This document shows positions 7,540 to 15,875 of a DNA stretch of 45,265 nucleotides, in pieces. Origin of the DNA: an uncultured Clostridia bacterium (lineage in GTDB: Bacteria; Bacillota; Clostridia; TANB77; CAG-508); contig CAKOVG010000007.1 in NCBI GenBank assembly GCA_934121875.1, positions 1-45,265 of the forward strand. Reading direction: 5' to 3'. Position 1 is the first letter of the stretch; every line of letters starts with the position of its first letter. The position numbers and the translations under genes were made by a program. Below the pieces are notes generated by a model, which was given only the letters and a program-made list of their open reading frames with translations, ran no database searches and had not been told where the DNA came from.

Positions 7540-9219
7540 TTATTTAATTTTACTTGATATCAAATTCCAAATTGAATCTGTTGCTCTATCATATTCCCAG
7601 TATGCTGCACCGCCTAAGTTGTATTTAGGTACTAAGTTTAATTTAGCTTCAATTGATTTTTCATCTTCAACCCAAATTTTGTATGTTGCTCCCAATTTTG
7701 TATATTCTATATAATATTGTTGCAAATCTTCATTCCATGTTTTAGTTGCATTACTTGGTATTATTTTATTTATATTTCCTATGTTTACAACATTTGATGT
7801 TACCTTTCCATTGCTTTCTTTCCAAACCCTTGTATAGAAAGGAATTCCAAGTATTATTTTCTCTGCTTTTACTTCTTCTTGTCCTAAGAATTTTTTTATA
7901 TTTGTTTCTATCCAGTTATGTCCTGCTGTTGTTCCAGCTTTTGTTGATGATACTCCATATTGATCATATGCCATAAACATTACATAGTCTGCAACTCTTC
8001 CTATCGTATATCTATCATAGCATAAAGACCACTCTGGCGCCCCATCTGGCGCTGTAACATCTACTGACAATACTGCTCCTATTTCATTTAGTCTAGGTCT
8101 TAGTTCTATTAAAAGTCTTGAAAAATTATCTTTGTCTGTTTCATACATTCCTTCAAAGTCAATATTTATTCCATCTAAGTTGTATTGCTTAATATAACCA
8201 ACAATTTGGTTTATTACTGTTTCTCTAGCTTTATAGTCGCTTAACATTTTTGAAGTTTCACTCATATTTGAGTTTGTAAACATTGGCCAAACTTGATATC
8301 CATTTCCATGTGCCCAATTTACATATGCTGTTCCTTTTTCTCCTACATTTTCATATACGTTAGTTGTGCTATGTTTACTCATGTAGAAAAAGCTTGGTGA
8401 CACTACATTTACTCCTTTAATTTTGCCAGTTCTTGTTGGTGCTGAAATGTATTCTGAGTAATAATCCCATGCTAGGCTTATTGGCCCATCTACTTTAGCT
8501 TTTTCTTCTACAGCTTCTCTTATAGTTGTAAATTTATTTAATTTGTTTGTTTGTATATATCCTAAGGTTCCATCTTCTGTTCTAACTCTTGTCCAACCAT
8601 TAGGCACAGGATAATCACTACGATTTGCAATAGTTAATGTTTCTCCTTGTTTTGCTTTTGTTAGTGTAGCTGAAATAATTGTTGGTTTGTATTTTATACT
8701 TGCGTCTTTTTTTAATGTTGCCGTTTTTTGCTCTCTGTCTAATGAATCAATATATACTCTTGCTTGATTAGCAACATTTGTTACTTTTATGTTATATACT
8801 TCTTCTAGTTCAGAAATTGGAACATATGCAACTTCATCTAGTATTATTGCACCAGCTTCAATTATTTTATTTTGGCTATTTACCTGTATTTGAGTACTAT
8901 CTATTGGTAAACTTGCAATTTTTGTACTAGAGCTTGTAATTAACTGATTATATTTTTCATCATATATAATTGTGTTATCAAAAAAGTTATATATATCTGG
9001 TTTTGAAATATATATTACTCCATCTTTATTGTATATATGTTTTTTTAGACTTTCTGTTACATTTGAATTATTTATAATTAAGTTAGTTTGATTTAGATAA
9101 TTCACAATGTAGTTGCGTTTTATTACATAATACGCTCCAATTGCTCCTGCTATCAAAACTAATATAATTATAATTATTGCTATTATAATACTTATTTTTA
9201 TTTTTTTCTTTTCTTCCAT
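7540..9219 (-). CDS. Membrane-anchored GH18 glycosyl hydrolase with copper-amine-oxidase-N-like and SH3 domains
   Basis: 559-residue extracytoplasmic hydrolase. An N-terminal membrane anchor (residues 8-32) is followed by a copper-amine-oxidase-N-terminal-like domain (about 40-160), an SH3b-type domain (about 165-230) and a GH18 barrel (about 265-559). The GH18 signature reads DGINIDFE (Asp349-Glu356), with the catalytic Glu356 and Asp354 kept and Asn in place of the second Asp, as in the SleL/YaaH type. The family acts on N-acetylglucosaminyl linkages; related spore-formers use such enzymes on cortex peptidoglycan. The neighbouring spoVA genes fit a spore or wall role, but that is inference. 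No cleavable signal peptide is evident. Confidence 0.88.
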   Translation of the reverse strand: MEEKKKIKISIIIAIIIIILVLIAGAIGAYYVIKRNYIVNYLNQTNLIINNSNVTESLKKHIYNKDGVIYISKPDIYNFFDNTIIYDEKYNQLITSSSTKIASLPIDSTQIQVNSQNKIIEAGAIILDEVAYVPISELEEVYNIKVTNVANQARVYIDSLDREQKTATLKKDASIKYKPTIISATLTKAKQGETLTIANRSDYPVPNGWTRVRTEDGTLGYIQTNKLNKFTTIREAVEEKAKVDGPISLAWDYYSEYISAPTRTGKIKGVNVVSPSFFYMSKHSTTNVYENVGEKGTAYVNWAHGNGYQVWPMFTNSNMSETSKMLSDYKARETVINQIVGYIKQYNLDGINIDFEGMYETDKDNFSRLLIELRPRLNEIGAVLSVDVTAPDGAPEWSLCYDRYTIGRVADYVMFMAYDQYGVSSTKAGTTAGHNWIETNIKKFLGQEEVKAEKIILGIPFYTRVWKESNGKVTSNVVNIGNINKIIPSNATKTWNEDLQQYYIEYTKLGATYKIWVEDEKSIEAKLNLVPKYNLGGAAYWEYDRATDSIWNLISSKIK

Positions 9220-9251
9220 ATTTAATTTCTCCTACTATTCATTCTTTTTAC

Positions 9252-9280
9252 ACTATATCACATTTTCTAGTTTTAGTGAA
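9252..9280 (-). promoter_or_regulatory. Candidate promoter of the GH18 gene
   Basis: On the minus strand TTCACT, 17 bases, TATAGT, upstream of a GGAG ribosome-binding site. The -35 is weak. I found no convincing sigma-G or sigma-F site for the divergent spoVA operon in 9220-9372. Confidence 0.4.
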
Positions 9281-9372
9281 TAAGTATTTTAAAATTTTAA
9301 GGAATTTTGTATATTTTTTATTTTTTGGGAAAAGATAGAAATAGCAAAAAATATATATTTGGAGGTTTTAAA

Positions 9373-9585
9373 ATGGGAGTTGAAAAACATTTAAGAATTA
9401 CAGGTACATCTACAGTATCTTGGAAAGATGCAATTGTGCAAGCTGTCGCAGAGGCTTCAAAAACTATTGATTATTTGTCAAATGTAAAAATTATTGAACA
9501 ACACGCAAGGATTGATGGTAAAAAATTAGTAGAATATTTTGTTGATTTAGATTTATCTTTTGTTATTGATAGAGATAGGGATTAA
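9373..9585 (+). CDS. Dodecin family flavin-binding protein
   Basis: 70-residue protein of the dodecin family, small proteins that assemble into hollow dodecamers and bind flavin (or CoA). The pattern VEKHLRITGTSTVSWKDAIVQ, EASKT, VKIIEQHARIDGKKLVEYFVDLDLSFVID matches a beta-alpha-beta-beta dodecin. The usual Trp of the flavin site (in LDWFEV) is not obvious; NVKIIEQ stands there. The frame is open from 9307, but GGAGG at 9361-9365 selects the ATG at 9373. The stop lies inside the ribosome-binding site of spoVAC, so it is the first gene of the spoVA operon. Confidence 0.82.
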   Translation: MGVEKHLRITGTSTVSWKDAIVQAVAEASKTIDYLSNVKIIEQHARIDGKKLVEYFVDLDLSFVIDRDRD

Positions 9586-9597
9586 GGAGGCTATGTG

Positions 9598-10044
9598 ATG
9601 AAACCAATTGAAACAAAACAAGAATATAGCAATTATGTTGATAAAAAGTCCCCTAATTCTCCTATTCTAAAAAATTGCTTTAATGCATTTTGGGTAGGTG
9701 GATTAATTTGTAGTATCGGACAAATTATTATGGATTTCTGTAAATACAAAGGCATGGATGAAGTTATTTCTTCAACTGTTGTGTCTATTATCTTAATTGC
9801 CATTTCTGCAATTTTAACAGGTTTGAATATATTTAACAAAATAGGAAAATTTGCTGGTGCAGGTTCGTTAGTGCCTATTACAGGATTCGCAAACTCTATT
9901 GTCTCTCCTGCTATAGAATATAAATCAGAAGGATATATAATGGGTGTTGGGGGCAAAATGTTTACAGTTGCAGGTCCAGTATTAGTTTTTGGAATTTCAA
10001 CATCTGTACTTATTGGTATAATTTCTGCTCTATTTATTAAATAA
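9598..10044 (+). CDS. spoVAC: Stage V sporulation protein AC
   Basis: 148-residue inner-membrane protein of the SpoVA channel, which moves Ca-dipicolinic acid into the forespore and releases it at germination. Four or so hydrophobic segments (about 33-52, 60-80, 88-108, 122-146). The AFWVGGLICSIGQ and GAGSLVPITGFANSIVSPA blocks are typical; the second recurs in SpoVAE. A GTG at 9595 and an ATG at 9598 compete; AAGGAGG (9584-9590) favours 9598. Operon order dodecin-spoVAC-spoVAD-spoVAE with short gaps. Confidence 0.93.
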   Translation: MKPIETKQEYSNYVDKKSPNSPILKNCFNAFWVGGLICSIGQIIMDFCKYKGMDEVISSTVVSIILIAISAILTGLNIFNKIGKFAGAGSLVPITGFANSIVSPAIEYKSEGYIMGVGGKMFTVAGPVLVFGISTSVLIGIISALFIK

Positions 10045-10059
10045 GAAAGGAAGAATTTT

Positions 10060-11064
10060 ATGACTCGTTTGGGTGAACAAACAATTAAATTAGATAATTC
10101 ACCAACAATAGCTGAAGTTGCTAGCATTGTTGGTCCTAAAGAAGGACAAGGTCCATTGGCTAAGTATTTTGACAAATGTTTAGAAGATGAATTTTGGGGC
10201 GAAAAAACTTGGGAAAAGGCTGAAAGTAAGATTATAAAGGAAACTGTGAACTTAGCTATTACAAAGTCTGGTGTTCCTGCCAGTAGCATAGATTATTGCT
10301 TTGCAGGTGATTTACTTAATCAATGTATTTCGTCTAGCTTTGGACTTAGAGAATTAAATATTCCGTTTTTTGGGATATTTGGAGCTTGTTCAACATTTGT
10401 TGAAGGTTTATGTTTAGGTAGCGTATTTTTAGATAGTGGTGCTGCCAACAATGTTTTATGTGCTACCTCTAGCCATTTTTGTAGTGCTGAAAAACAATTT
10501 CGTTTTCCACTAGAATTAGGAAATCAAAGACCTCCTACTTCTCAATGGACAGTAACTGGTGCTAGTTCTGCAGTTTTATCAAAATTTGGTACAGGTCCAT
10601 TTATTACACATATTACACCTGGAAAAATTGTTGATATGGGAATAAAGGATGCAAACAATATGGGTGCTGCTATGGCTCCTGCTGCTTTAGATACTTTAAT
10701 TACTCATTTAAGAGATACAGACAGAAAGCCTAGCTATTATGATGCAATTATTACAGGTGATTTAGGCCATATTGGTAAAGATATTGTAGTAGAACTAGCT
10801 GAGACTAAAGGTTACAATATTAAGAACATTTATAATGACTGTGGTGTTTTAATGTTTGATAAAAATACTCAGGATACTCATTCAGGTGGTAGTGGATGTG
10901 CTTGTATAGGAACTGTATTTTCAGGATATTTTTTCAAACAATTAAAAAATAAAAAATTAAATAGAATTTTACTAATTGCAACAGGTGCTTTAACTAATGC
11001 AACTACTTCTCAACAAGGTGAAAGTATTCCTGGCATTGCACATGCTGTTGCTATTGAAAACTAG
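10060..11064 (+). CDS. spoVAD: Stage V sporulation protein AD
   Basis: 334-residue thiolase-fold protein of the SpoVA complex that binds dipicolinic acid at the inner spore membrane. Visible blocks are PTIAEVASIVGPKEGQGPL, DYCFAGDLLNQC, GACSTF, HFCSAEKQFRFPLE, ITGDLGHIG and GSGCACIG. The protein is soluble, with no membrane segment. Length is normal. It is preceded by GAAAGGAAG. It lies between spoVAC and spoVAE as in most Firmicutes. Confidence 0.95.
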   Translation: MTRLGEQTIKLDNSPTIAEVASIVGPKEGQGPLAKYFDKCLEDEFWGEKTWEKAESKIIKETVNLAITKSGVPASSIDYCFAGDLLNQCISSSFGLRELNIPFFGIFGACSTFVEGLCLGSVFLDSGAANNVLCATSSHFCSAEKQFRFPLELGNQRPPTSQWTVTGASSAVLSKFGTGPFITHITPGKIVDMGIKDANNMGAAMAPAALDTLITHLRDTDRKPSYYDAIITGDLGHIGKDIVVELAETKGYNIKNIYNDCGVLMFDKNTQDTHSGGSGCACIGTVFSGYFFKQLKNKKLNRILLIATGALTNATTSQQGESIPGIAHAVAIEN

Positions 11065-11081
11065 GTTTGGAGGTGAATTGT

Positions 11082-11468
11082 ATGGATTTTATACAAAGTA
11101 TTGATTGGATTGGTTTGTTAAAATGTTTTGTTGTTGGTGGTATTATTTGTATAATAGGCCAGCTTTTAATTGATAAAACAAAACTAACTTCTGCTAGAAT
11201 TTTAGTAATATATGTTACAGCTGGTGCCATACTTGGTGGACTTGGAATTTATAAATATATAATAGAATTTGCTGGTGCTGGTGCAACTGTTCCATTAACC
11301 GGCTTTGGAGCAAATTTGGCTAAGGGTGCTATTCAAGAAGTACAAAATTCCGGATTATTAGGCGCTTTTACTGGTGGTGTTAAGGCTTCTGCTGGTGGAA
11401 TTGCTGCTGCTGTGTTTTTTGGATATTTAGCTTCACTTATAGCTAAGCCTAAAATTAAGAAACAATAA
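11082..11468 (+). CDS. spoVAE: Stage V sporulation protein AE (AEb type)
   Basis: 128-residue membrane protein, paralogous to SpoVAC, of the dipicolinic-acid channel. Hydrophobic segments fall at about 10-30, 40-62 and 95-120. The GAGATVPLTGFGANLAKGA block matches the SpoVAC block GAGSLVPITGFANSI. A frame extends upstream to a TTG at 11067, but GGAGGTG (11069-11075) sets the ATG at 11082. Last gene of the operon, followed at once by a terminator. Confidence 0.93.
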   Translation: MDFIQSIDWIGLLKCFVVGGIICIIGQLLIDKTKLTSARILVIYVTAGAILGGLGIYKYIIEFAGAGATVPLTGFGANLAKGAIQEVQNSGLLGAFTGGVKASAGGIAAAVFFGYLASLIAKPKIKKQ

Positions 11469-11506
11469 AAAAATCTGTCAAGTTTAATATCTTGACAGAT
11501 TTTTTT
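11467..11506. terminator. Bidirectional terminator of spoVA and infC-rpmI-rplT operons
   Basis: AAAATCTGTCAAG and CTTGACAGATTTT form the core of a 16-bp stem around an 8-base loop, with A and T runs on either side. Confidence 0.92.
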
Positions 11507-11508
11507 AT

Positions 11509-11865
11509 TTATTTACTTGCTTTTTCAGCTATTTTTACTATTTCAGTAAATGCTTTTGGATCTGTTACTGCAAGTTCAGCTAACATTTTTCTGTTAACAA
11601 CAACATTTGCTTTTTTTAGCCCTGCAACTAATTTGCTGTATGTTGTTCCATTCATTCTAGCTGCTGCATTAATTCTTGCTATCCATAGTTTTCTAAAATT
11701 ACTCTTTTTGTCTTTTCTTCCTACGTAAGCATAATTTCCAGATTTCATAACAGCTTGTTTAGCCATTCTAAATCTGTAGTGTTTTGCACCATAATATCCT
11801 TTTGCTCTTTTTAATATTTTTTTATGTTTTTTACGAGTAATTATTGCTGTTTTTACTCTTGCCAT
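11509..11865 (-). CDS. rplT: 50S ribosomal protein L20
   Basis: 118-residue 23S rRNA-binding protein needed early in large-subunit assembly and autoregulator of its own operon. It starts MARVKTAIITRKKHKKILKRAKGYYG and contains NFRKLWIARINAAAR, the conserved RNA-binding and regulatory region. Length is standard. Third gene of infC-rpmI-rplT, and probably the ligand of the leader at 12665-12800. Confidence 0.98.
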   Translation of the reverse strand: MARVKTAIITRKKHKKILKRAKGYYGAKHYRFRMAKQAVMKSGNYAYVGRKDKKSNFRKLWIARINAAARMNGTTYSKLVAGLKKANVVVNRKMLAELAVTDPKAFTEIVKIAEKASK

Positions 11866-11895
11866 TTTAATTCACCTTCCTCTATTCTTCTATTT

Positions 11896-12099
11896 TTAGT
11901 TTCCATATGGTAGCATTTTTTTGATTCCTGCTTCACATGTTTTATCTGCATAAGCATCTTGAACTTTTCCTCTAGATTTTGCTCTGCTTGTTTTTCTAGC
12001 TAAAATATGTCTTTTATTAGCCTTTGTTCTTTTAACTTTTCCAGTAGCTGTGTAAGAATATCTCTTTTTAGCTGCTTTGTTTGTTTTTAGTTTTGGCAT
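11896..12099 (-). CDS. rpmI: 50S ribosomal protein L35
   Basis: 67-residue basic large-subunit protein. MPKLKTNKAAKKRYSYTATGKVKR and HILARKTSRAKSRGK are standard L35 blocks. Middle gene of the operon, preceded by AAAGGAGGAAT. Confidence 0.97.
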   Translation of the reverse strand: MPKLKTNKAAKKRYSYTATGKVKRTKANKRHILARKTSRAKSRGKVQDAYADKTCEAGIKKMLPYGN

Positions 12100-12138
12100 A
12101 ATTTATTCCTCCTTTAAATTTAATGCTTTTTGTATATA

Positions 12139-12657
12139 TTACTTATCAGCTTTTTTTGCCAATATAATAAACATGTTTTTACCTTCTAAAAGTGGTTTCT
12201 TTTCTGGAACAGAAATATCCTCTAAATCATCTATAAATTTTTGAAGAACTTCTTCTCCTAATTTAATGTAGTTCATTTCTCTTCCTCTAAATTTTAGTGT
12301 AATTTTTACTTTGTTGCCGTCTTCCAAGAATTTTCTTGCATTTTTTGATTTAAACTCAAAATCGTGTGTATCAATGTTTGGAGTTATACGTATTTCTTTT
12401 AGTTCAAAACTTTTTTGTTTTTTACGAGCTTCCTTTTCCCTTTTTGATTGCTCAAATTTGTATTTGCCATAGTTCATAATTTTGCAAACTGGCATTTCTG
12501 GATTTGGTGCAACCATAACTAAGTCTAATTTTTTTTCAAAAGCCATGTCTAATGCTTCACTAAGACTTATTGCTCCTTTTTTTTCTCCATTTTCATCAAT
12601 TAACTGTACTTTACTTGCTCTAATTTGTTCATTGATTGGTAAATCTTGTTTTATAAT
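12139..12657 (-). CDS. infC: Translation initiation factor IF-3, starting at an AUU codon
   Basis: 172-residue factor that binds the 30S subunit and checks the initiator tRNA and start codon. The first in-frame ATG (12546) would leave only the sequence from MAFEKKLDLV onward. Translating upstream in frame gives IKQDLPINEQIRASKVQLID and NGEKKGAISLSEALD, the conserved IF-3 N-domain. The frame opens at ATT (12657-12655), six bases after GGAGG. No ATG, GTG or TTG is available there. AUU is the classical start codon of infC and the basis of IF-3 autoregulation in enterobacteria. The C-terminal domain includes KFRGREMNYIKLG. Confidence 0.93.
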   Translation of the reverse strand: MIKQDLPINEQIRASKVQLIDENGEKKGAISLSEALDMAFEKKLDLVMVAPNPEMPVCKIMNYGKYKFEQSKREKEARKKQKSFELKEIRITPNIDTHDFEFKSKNARKFLEDGNKVKITLKFRGREMNYIKLGEEVLQKFIDDLEDISVPEKKPLLEGKNMFIILAKKADK

Positions 12658-12664
12658 AAAACAC

Positions 12665-12800
12665 CTCCATAAAAAAACAGATTGATTAAAAAATCAATCC
12701 GTACAAAAAAAACAAACTAAAAATACTTATAAAATCAGTAATAAAATTTACCTTTTTGCTATTTGCTTAAGGTGAGCACGGATTGCTTCTTTAATTTACA
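12665..12800 (-). ncRNA. L20-type leader / transcription attenuator of infC-rpmI-rplT
   Basis: In minus-strand RNA a terminator is formed by GATTGATT and AATCAATC (12699-12692 and 12687-12680) with an AUUU-type 4-base loop and a run of seven Us. An upstream CAATCCGT (12785-12778) is perfectly complementary to ACGGATTG (12702-12695), which overlaps the 5' arm of that terminator. These are mutually exclusive structures, as expected of an attenuator. Position and operon match the known L20 leader of low-GC Gram-positives, in which ribosomal protein L20 is the ligand. The fine structure was not folded computationally. Confidence 0.75.
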
Positions 12801-12806
12801 TCATTT

Positions 12807-12836
12807 AGTATACCATATGCTTTATTGATTTGTCAA
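12807..12836 (-). promoter_or_regulatory. Sigma-A promoter of infC-rpmI-rplT
   Basis: On the minus strand TTGACA (consensus), 18 bases, TATACT. It gives a leader of about 140 bases before the AUU start. Confidence 0.8.
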
Positions 12837-12953
12837 CAGTTTTTTAATTTTACATTTTAATATTTTTTCTTTTTATGTATATTTTTTGTGTTTTTTTACA
12901 TAATAAGAATATAGACTAAGCTTTATCAATTAAATTTTACTTTTGAGTATCTG

Positions 12954-12982
12954 TTAAGTTTACTAATTAAATGCTATATATT
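12954..12982 (+). promoter_or_regulatory. Weak candidate promoter of the XRE gene
   Basis: TTAAGT, 17 bases, TATATT, about 32 bases before the start. The -35 is poor. Confidence 0.3.
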
Positions 12983-13014
12983 ATTTATAAATAGGTTATG
13001 GAGGAGAAGTTACA

Positions 13015-13341
13015 ATGGCACTTGATTATAATATTATAGGAGAAAGATTAAAAAAAGCAAGAGTTGATAAAAATATGACTCAAGAAAAACTGGCTGAACA
13101 ATTAGATGTTTCAATTGCATTTTTAAGTAGAATTGAAAGAGGTAATTCTCATATTAATTTAAAAAGGTTAACTCAAATTTGTGAGGTTTTAGGAGTTTCA
13201 GAAGGTTCTATACTTAATGGTGTTTCTAGTAATTCAAATAATTACTTAACATCTGAGTTTAATGAAATTTTAAATTCAGTATCCAGTGAAAAACAAAAAT
13301 TAATTTATAAAATAGCTAAGGTCATTAGTGAAGAAGAATAA
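13015..13341 (+). CDS. XRE family transcriptional regulator
   Basis: 108-residue DNA-binding protein. One Cro/C1-type helix-turn-helix (about residues 6-62: IGERLKKARVDKNMTQEKLAEQLDVSIAFLSRIE), then a short helical tail (residues 75-108) that may mediate dimerisation. GGAGGAG precedes the ATG. It lies 137 bases upstream of pflB on the same strand, but pflB has its own strong promoter. Whether it regulates pflB is unknown. Confidence 0.85.
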   Translation: MALDYNIIGERLKKARVDKNMTQEKLAEQLDVSIAFLSRIERGNSHINLKRLTQICEVLGVSEGSILNGVSSNSNNYLTSEFNEILNSVSSEKQKLIYKIAKVISEEE

Positions 13342-13412
13342 TTTTTTTAATTTTGAATCATAATAAAGGCAATGGATATAATCTTTTGCTTTTATTTTTT
13401 TGTCAAAAAATG

Positions 13413-13441
13413 TTGATAAAGATTTATTGTTATATTATAAT
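13413..13441 (+). promoter_or_regulatory. Sigma-A promoter of pflB
   Basis: TTGATA, 17 bases, TATAAT, 37 bases upstream of the pflB ATG. Confidence 0.7.
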
Positions 13442-13478
13442 ATTATCTGCAAATTTATTTTACAAGGAGGTATTTTTT

Positions 13479-15722
13479 ATGGAATTTAAACAATGGGAAG
13501 GATTTAATACACAAGGCGAATGGACTAAAGAAATAGATGTTAGAGGCTTTATTCAAGCTAATTACACACCTTATGAAGGAAATGATGCTTTCTTAGCAGG
13601 TGCAACTGAAAAAACTCAAAAGCTATGGAATAATGTTACAGACTTATACAAACAAGAAAGAGAAAATGGAGATGTTTTAGATGTTGATGTTAAAACTCCA
13701 TCTGGAATAAATGCTTATGCTCCTGGCTATATAAATAAAGAACTAGAAGAAATTGTTGGTCTTCAAACAGATGCCCCATTAAAAAGAGCTATTATGCCAA
13801 ATGGTGGTATTAGAATAGTGGAAAAATCTTGCGAAAGTTATGGATATAAAGTTGACGAAAATATTGAATACATTTATCACAACTTAAGAAGAACACATAA
13901 TGATGGTGTTTTTGCTGTATATACACCAGAAATAAGAGCTGCTAGAAGCTCACACTTAATTACAGGTCTTCCTGATGGATATGGTCGTGGAAGAATTATT
14001 GGTGATTACAGAAGAGTTGCTTTATATGGCGTTGATGTTTTAATTAAAGAGAAACAAGAGGAGTTTGCTTTATTAGATTCTGATGAAATGACTGATGAAT
14101 TAATTCGTCAAAGAGAAGAAATGCATGACCAAATTGCTGCATTAAATGAGTTAAAAGCAATGGCAACAAGCTATGGATATGATATATCTGAACCTGCAAC
14201 AAATGCAAAAGAAGCAATTCAATGGTTATATTTTGGATATCTAGCCGCTGTTAAAGATCAAAATGGTGCTGCTATGAGTTTAGGTAGAACATCTACATTC
14301 TTAGACATATATATTGAAAGAGATATGAAAAATGGTACTTTAACAGAAGAGCAAGCTCAAGAATTAATTGATCAATTTGTTATAAAATTAAGATTAGTTC
14401 GTTTCTTAAGAGCTCCTGAATACAACTCTTTATTTACTGGTGACCCTGTATGGGTAACTGAAAGTATTGGTGGTATGGGAATTGATGGAAGAACATTAGT
14501 AACTAAAAATTCTTTCAGAATTCTACACACTTTAGTAAACTTAGGACCAGCTCCAGAACCAAACTTAACTGTATTATGGTCTAAAAATTTACCAGAAGGA
14601 TTTAAAAAATTCTGTGCTGATATATCTATTAAAACATCATCTATTCAATATGAAAATGATGATTTAATGAGAGTTACTTTAGGTGATGATTATGGTATTG
14701 CATGCTGTGTATCTGCTATGAAAATTGGTAAACAAATGCAATTTTTTGGTGCAAGAGCAAACTTAGCTAAAGCACTTCTATATGCTATTAATGGTGGTAA
14801 AGATGAAAAATCTGGAAAACAAATCACACCAGAATTCGCTCCTATTACTTCAGAATATTTAGATTATGATGAAGTTATGAGAAAATTTGATAATATGATG
14901 GAATATTTAGCTAAAACATATATTAAAGCTTTAAATATGATTCATTACATGCATGACAAATATTCTTATGAAGCATTAGAAATGGCTTTACATGATAAAG
15001 AAAGAGACATTTTAAGAACAATGGCTTGTGGTATAGCTGGTTTATCAGTTGTTGCTGATTCTTTATCTGCAATAAAATATGCAAAAGTTAAGGTAATTAG
15101 AGATGAAACTGGATTAGCTGTTGATTATCAAGTTGAAGGTGATTTTCCTAAATACGGAAATGACGACGATAGAGTCGATGAAATTGCAGTTAATATAGTA
15201 AAATCATTTATGAAAAAACTAGAAAAACATCATACTTACAAGAATTCAAGAGCTACATTATCAGTTTTAACTATTACTTCAAATGTAGTATATGGTAAAA
15301 ATACTGGTAATACTCCTGATGGAAGAAGAGATGGCGAACCTTTTGGACCTGGTGCTAACCCACTACATGGAAGAGATGTAAATGGAGCTTTAGCTGTTAT
15401 GAATACAATTGCTAAACTACCTTATGAATATTCTGAAGATGGTATTTCATACACATTCTCTATCTCTCCTGCTACTCTTGGAAAAGATGAAGATTCAAAG
15501 GTAAATAACTTAGTAAGTATGTTAGATGGTTTCTTTGTTCAAACAGGACATCATATAAATGTTAACGTATTTGATAGAGATTTATTACTTGATGCAATGG
15601 ATCACCCTGAAAAATATCCACAATTAACAATTCGTGTTTCTGGATATGCTGTTAACTTTATAAAATTAACTAGAGAACAACAATTAGAAGTAATTCACAG
15701 AACAATACACGAAAAAATTTAG
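13479..15722 (+). CDS. pflB: Formate C-acetyltransferase (pyruvate formate-lyase)
   Basis: 747-residue glycyl-radical enzyme that converts pyruvate and CoA to acetyl-CoA and formate. The catalytic Cys pair is Cys409-Cys410 in YGIACCVSAM. The C-terminal radical loop RVSGYAV puts the radical glycine at Gly722, followed by LTREQQLEVIHRTI. The frame is open upstream to 13353, but AAGGAGG and the conserved MEFKQWEGF opening set 13479. Codon use is even and highly expressed in style. pflA follows after 153 bases that hold a GC-rich structured element. Confidence 0.97.
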   Translation: MEFKQWEGFNTQGEWTKEIDVRGFIQANYTPYEGNDAFLAGATEKTQKLWNNVTDLYKQERENGDVLDVDVKTPSGINAYAPGYINKELEEIVGLQTDAPLKRAIMPNGGIRIVEKSCESYGYKVDENIEYIYHNLRRTHNDGVFAVYTPEIRAARSSHLITGLPDGYGRGRIIGDYRRVALYGVDVLIKEKQEEFALLDSDEMTDELIRQREEMHDQIAALNELKAMATSYGYDISEPATNAKEAIQWLYFGYLAAVKDQNGAAMSLGRTSTFLDIYIERDMKNGTLTEEQAQELIDQFVIKLRLVRFLRAPEYNSLFTGDPVWVTESIGGMGIDGRTLVTKNSFRILHTLVNLGPAPEPNLTVLWSKNLPEGFKKFCADISIKTSSIQYENDDLMRVTLGDDYGIACCVSAMKIGKQMQFFGARANLAKALLYAINGGKDEKSGKQITPEFAPITSEYLDYDEVMRKFDNMMEYLAKTYIKALNMIHYMHDKYSYEALEMALHDKERDILRTMACGIAGLSVVADSLSAIKYAKVKVIRDETGLAVDYQVEGDFPKYGNDDDRVDEIAVNIVKSFMKKLEKHHTYKNSRATLSVLTITSNVVYGKNTGNTPDGRRDGEPFGPGANPLHGRDVNGALAVMNTIAKLPYEYSEDGISYTFSISPATLGKDEDSKVNNLVSMLDGFFVQTGHHINVNVFDRDLLLDAMDHPEKYPQLTIRVSGYAVNFIKLTREQQLEVIHRTIHEKI

Positions 15723-15729
15723 TTTTTGT

Positions 15730-15848
15730 GCATAAAATATGTTTTCTTCTGTCTTGCTGTCGTCGTTCGTGGGCAAGCCTCCGAGCTAAACGCTGGGCTT
15801 GGCTCACTCCTTCAACTGTGCGACAGGTGCGAAAACATATTTTTATGC
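15730..15848. repeat. GC-rich structured palindromic element between pflB and pflA
   Basis: GCATAAAATATGTTTTC (15730-15746) and GAAAACATATTTTTATGC (15831-15848) are reverse complements apart from one extra A. They enclose an 84-base core that is about 60% GC (48 of 80 bases counted by hand in 15751-15830), against roughly 30% around it. The core nests further stems: CTGTCG/CGACAG (15757-15762 with 15821-15826), CAAGCC/GGCTTG (15774-15779 with 15796-15801) and AGC/GCT (15784-15786 with 15792-15794). It could be a structured RNA, an mRNA stabiliser or a mobile palindromic repeat. I recognise no known family. Confidence 0.7.
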
Positions 15849-15875
15849 TACTAAATATAAATTTTAGGAGGAAAT

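Noticed and set aside
13353..13478. N-terminal extension of PflB
   Set aside because: It would translate through the pflB promoter, has no ribosome-binding site, and the conserved start is at 13479.
15730..15848. ZTP (pfl) riboswitch
   Set aside because: The conserved CCGCCUGGGCA-type segment is absent, and the element sits between pflB and pflA, not in front of folate or purine genes.
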